Source: Hyphomonadaceae bacterium (lineage in GTDB: Bacteria; Pseudomonadota; Alphaproteobacteria; Caulobacterales; Aquidulcibacteraceae). Taken from it: DNA of 6,931 nt. The position numbers and the translations under genes were made by a program. Shown here one piece after another: positions 6,251 to 6,931 of this stretch. Below the pieces are notes generated by a model. That model saw only the letters and a program-made list of their open reading frames with translations. It did no database searches and was not told where the DNA came from. Numbering within the stretch: position 1 is the stretch's first letter; every line of letters starts with the position of its first letter. The DNA lies in the NCBI GenBank assembly GCA_003526465.1, contig DPWD01000255.1:275-7205 (forward strand), given 5' to 3'.

Positions 6251-6735
6251 TAGAACATCTCCACGCCGCTGCCGGTGGAGGACACCACTTCAGGCGGAGC
6301 AATAAGCTCACCGCGCCTGCCCTCGGACTCGGCGACATAGAGGATGCGCTCAAGCAATCCTTGTGTGGAAAAGGGCTTTGCAACCACGTAATCGGCGCCG
6401 CACTGCCGCGCCGCCGTGATCAGCCGCACATAGGTGTAAGCAGTCAGGATGATGACCGGCGCGGCCGAATTTTGCCCGCGCCGCTCGGTGCGCATCCAAG
6501 AAACGAAATTGTACGCCGAATCGCCGAAGCAATAGGGATCGAGAAAAACGAGATCCACCGAATGGGTCTTTACGATATCGGTGCCGGCGCGCAAATCCAT
6601 GCAGCGGAACATTTTTCGGAAGCCGCAGCCCGAGAGAATGCCAGTCAGCACTTCGATGAAAATCGGCGAGGCGTCGATCATCACCACCGACGCATTGGCG
6701 AAGTTGAAACTGAGTTCGGCTTTCAGCGAACTCAT
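6250..6735 (-). CDS. Single-domain response regulator with an altered acidic pocket
   Basis: This 161-residue protein is one receiver (REC) domain with short extensions and no output domain. The receiver runs from about residue 15 to 135. Asp21 in VVMIDASP aligns with the first acidic-pocket residue, Asp66 in DLVFLDP is the expected phosphorylation site, Thr98 in IILTAY and Lys120 in AKPFS are the conserved switch residues. The second acidic residue of the usual Asp-Asp pair, which helps bind Mg, is Ala22. An N-terminal extension of about 14 residues and a tail of about 25 residues (137-161) flank the domain. Its ATG overlaps the stop of the upstream CheY-like gene (ATGA) and its TAA overlaps the HPt-like gene, so it is the middle of a coupled three-gene run. 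It probably acts by protein-protein contact. Confidence 0.88.
   Translation of the reverse strand: MSSLKAELSFNFANASVVMIDASPIFIEVLTGILSGCGFRKMFRCMDLRAGTDIVKTHSVDLVFLDPYCFGDSAYNFVSWMRTERRGQNSAAPVIILTAYTYVRLITAARQCGADYVVAKPFSTQGLLERILYVAESEGRRGELIAPPEVVSSTGSGVEMF
6259..6262 (-). promoter_or_regulatory. Shine-Dalgarno site for the HPt-like gene
   Basis: GGAG on the minus strand lies 8 bases before the ATG at 6250, inside the last codons of the upstream receiver gene. It supports ATG 6250 as the start. Confidence 0.55.
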
Positions 6736-6931
6736 GACGCTACCCTATTCACCGCTTCCACTAATTGCGCAGGATTGAACGGCTTGACGATCCAGCCCGT
6801 CGCGCCAGCCGCCTTGGCGCGAGCCTTCTGCTCCGGCGCGCTTTCGGTGGTAAGCACGAGTATGGGCGTACCCTTGGCGTGGGTTTCGCGCGCCCGTTCG
6901 ATGAAGGTTAGGGTCCAGACTCATTAAAGCC
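6732..6931 (-). CDS. CheY-like response regulator, C-terminal part, frame broken near the edge
   Basis: Reading right to left, the frame ends at TGA 6734-6732 and gives the second half of a chemotaxis-type receiver: LTFIERARETHAKG, then TPILVLTTES with the switch Thr, then AAGATGWIVKPFNPAQL with the conserved Lys, and a final helix EAVNRVAS. The LTTES and GATGWIVKPF strings are characteristic of CheY of chemotaxis systems. In this frame a TGA occurs at 6923-6921, only three codons before conserved sequence begins, and the residues just before LTFIE (Val-Trp-Thr) do not fit the family's usual Asp-Gly. A frameshift around 6909-6920, or a sequence error near a contig end, is the simplest reading. 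The phosphorylation site and start lie beyond the window. Confidence 0.8.

Noticed and set aside
4800..6383. Open frame of 527 codons on the minus strand across mlaF and the HPt-like region
   Set aside because: It covers an intact MlaF on the other strand and runs in a different frame through the coupled signalling genes; its product is low-complexity with no family motif.
5876..6927. Plus-strand open frames of 125 and 188 codons opposite the signalling genes
   Set aside because: They lie antisense to genes with recognisable receiver motifs and tight overlaps, and show no family features.
1..6931. CRISPR arrays, tRNA or rRNA genes, insertion sequences
   Set aside because: No regularly spaced direct repeats, cloverleaf-like segments, transposase motifs or terminal inverted repeats were seen on reading both strands.

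Overview
The window is a GC-rich, gene-dense piece of bacterial chromosome, most likely from an alphaproteobacterium. The gene order rpsF-rpsR-rplI-dnaB-alr is typical of that class. L9 is long (192 residues) and DnaB has an insert between Walker A and the FSLEMS motif, both of which fit. Two GANTC sites (the CcrM target of Caulobacter-type cells) lie just upstream of dnaB. A Caulobacterales/Hyphomonadaceae-like source is my guess from style only; the class is the firmer call.

Layout on the + strand: the C-terminal two thirds of ribosomal protein S6 (1-310), S18 (313-582) and L9 (595-1173) form a ribosomal-protein operon with strong Shine-Dalgarno sites. A 119-base gap (1174-1292) holds a GC-rich hairpin, a perfect 7+7 inverted repeat and the two GANTC sites. 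The replicative helicase DnaB (1293-2771) follows. Alanine racemase starts at a TTG inside the end of dnaB (2725-3819). Next is an MlaE-type lipid-transport permease (3827-4600), a SUKH/SMI1-KNR4-family protein (4597-5010) and the MlaF-type ATPase (5007-5768). The SUKH gene overlaps both Mla genes by exactly 4 bases, so the three are probably translationally coupled.

On the - strand, converging on the Mla genes with a 38-base gap, is a three-gene signalling run read from the right edge: the end of a CheY-like receiver (6732 to the edge, with a frame break near the edge), a single-domain receiver whose second Mg-binding acidic residue is Ala (6250-6735), and a small helical protein resembling an HPt domain whose phospho-accepting His position is Cys (5807-6250). 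These genes overlap by 4 and 1 bases.

Working together: the left part makes ribosomes and replicates DNA. The middle supplies D-alanine for peptidoglycan and a phospholipid transporter core for the outer membrane. The right part looks like the edge of a chemotaxis or two-component cluster. The most unusual items are the SUKH gene wedged between the two subunits of an ABC transporter, and the receiver/HPt pair in which both partners lack a normal phosphotransfer residue.
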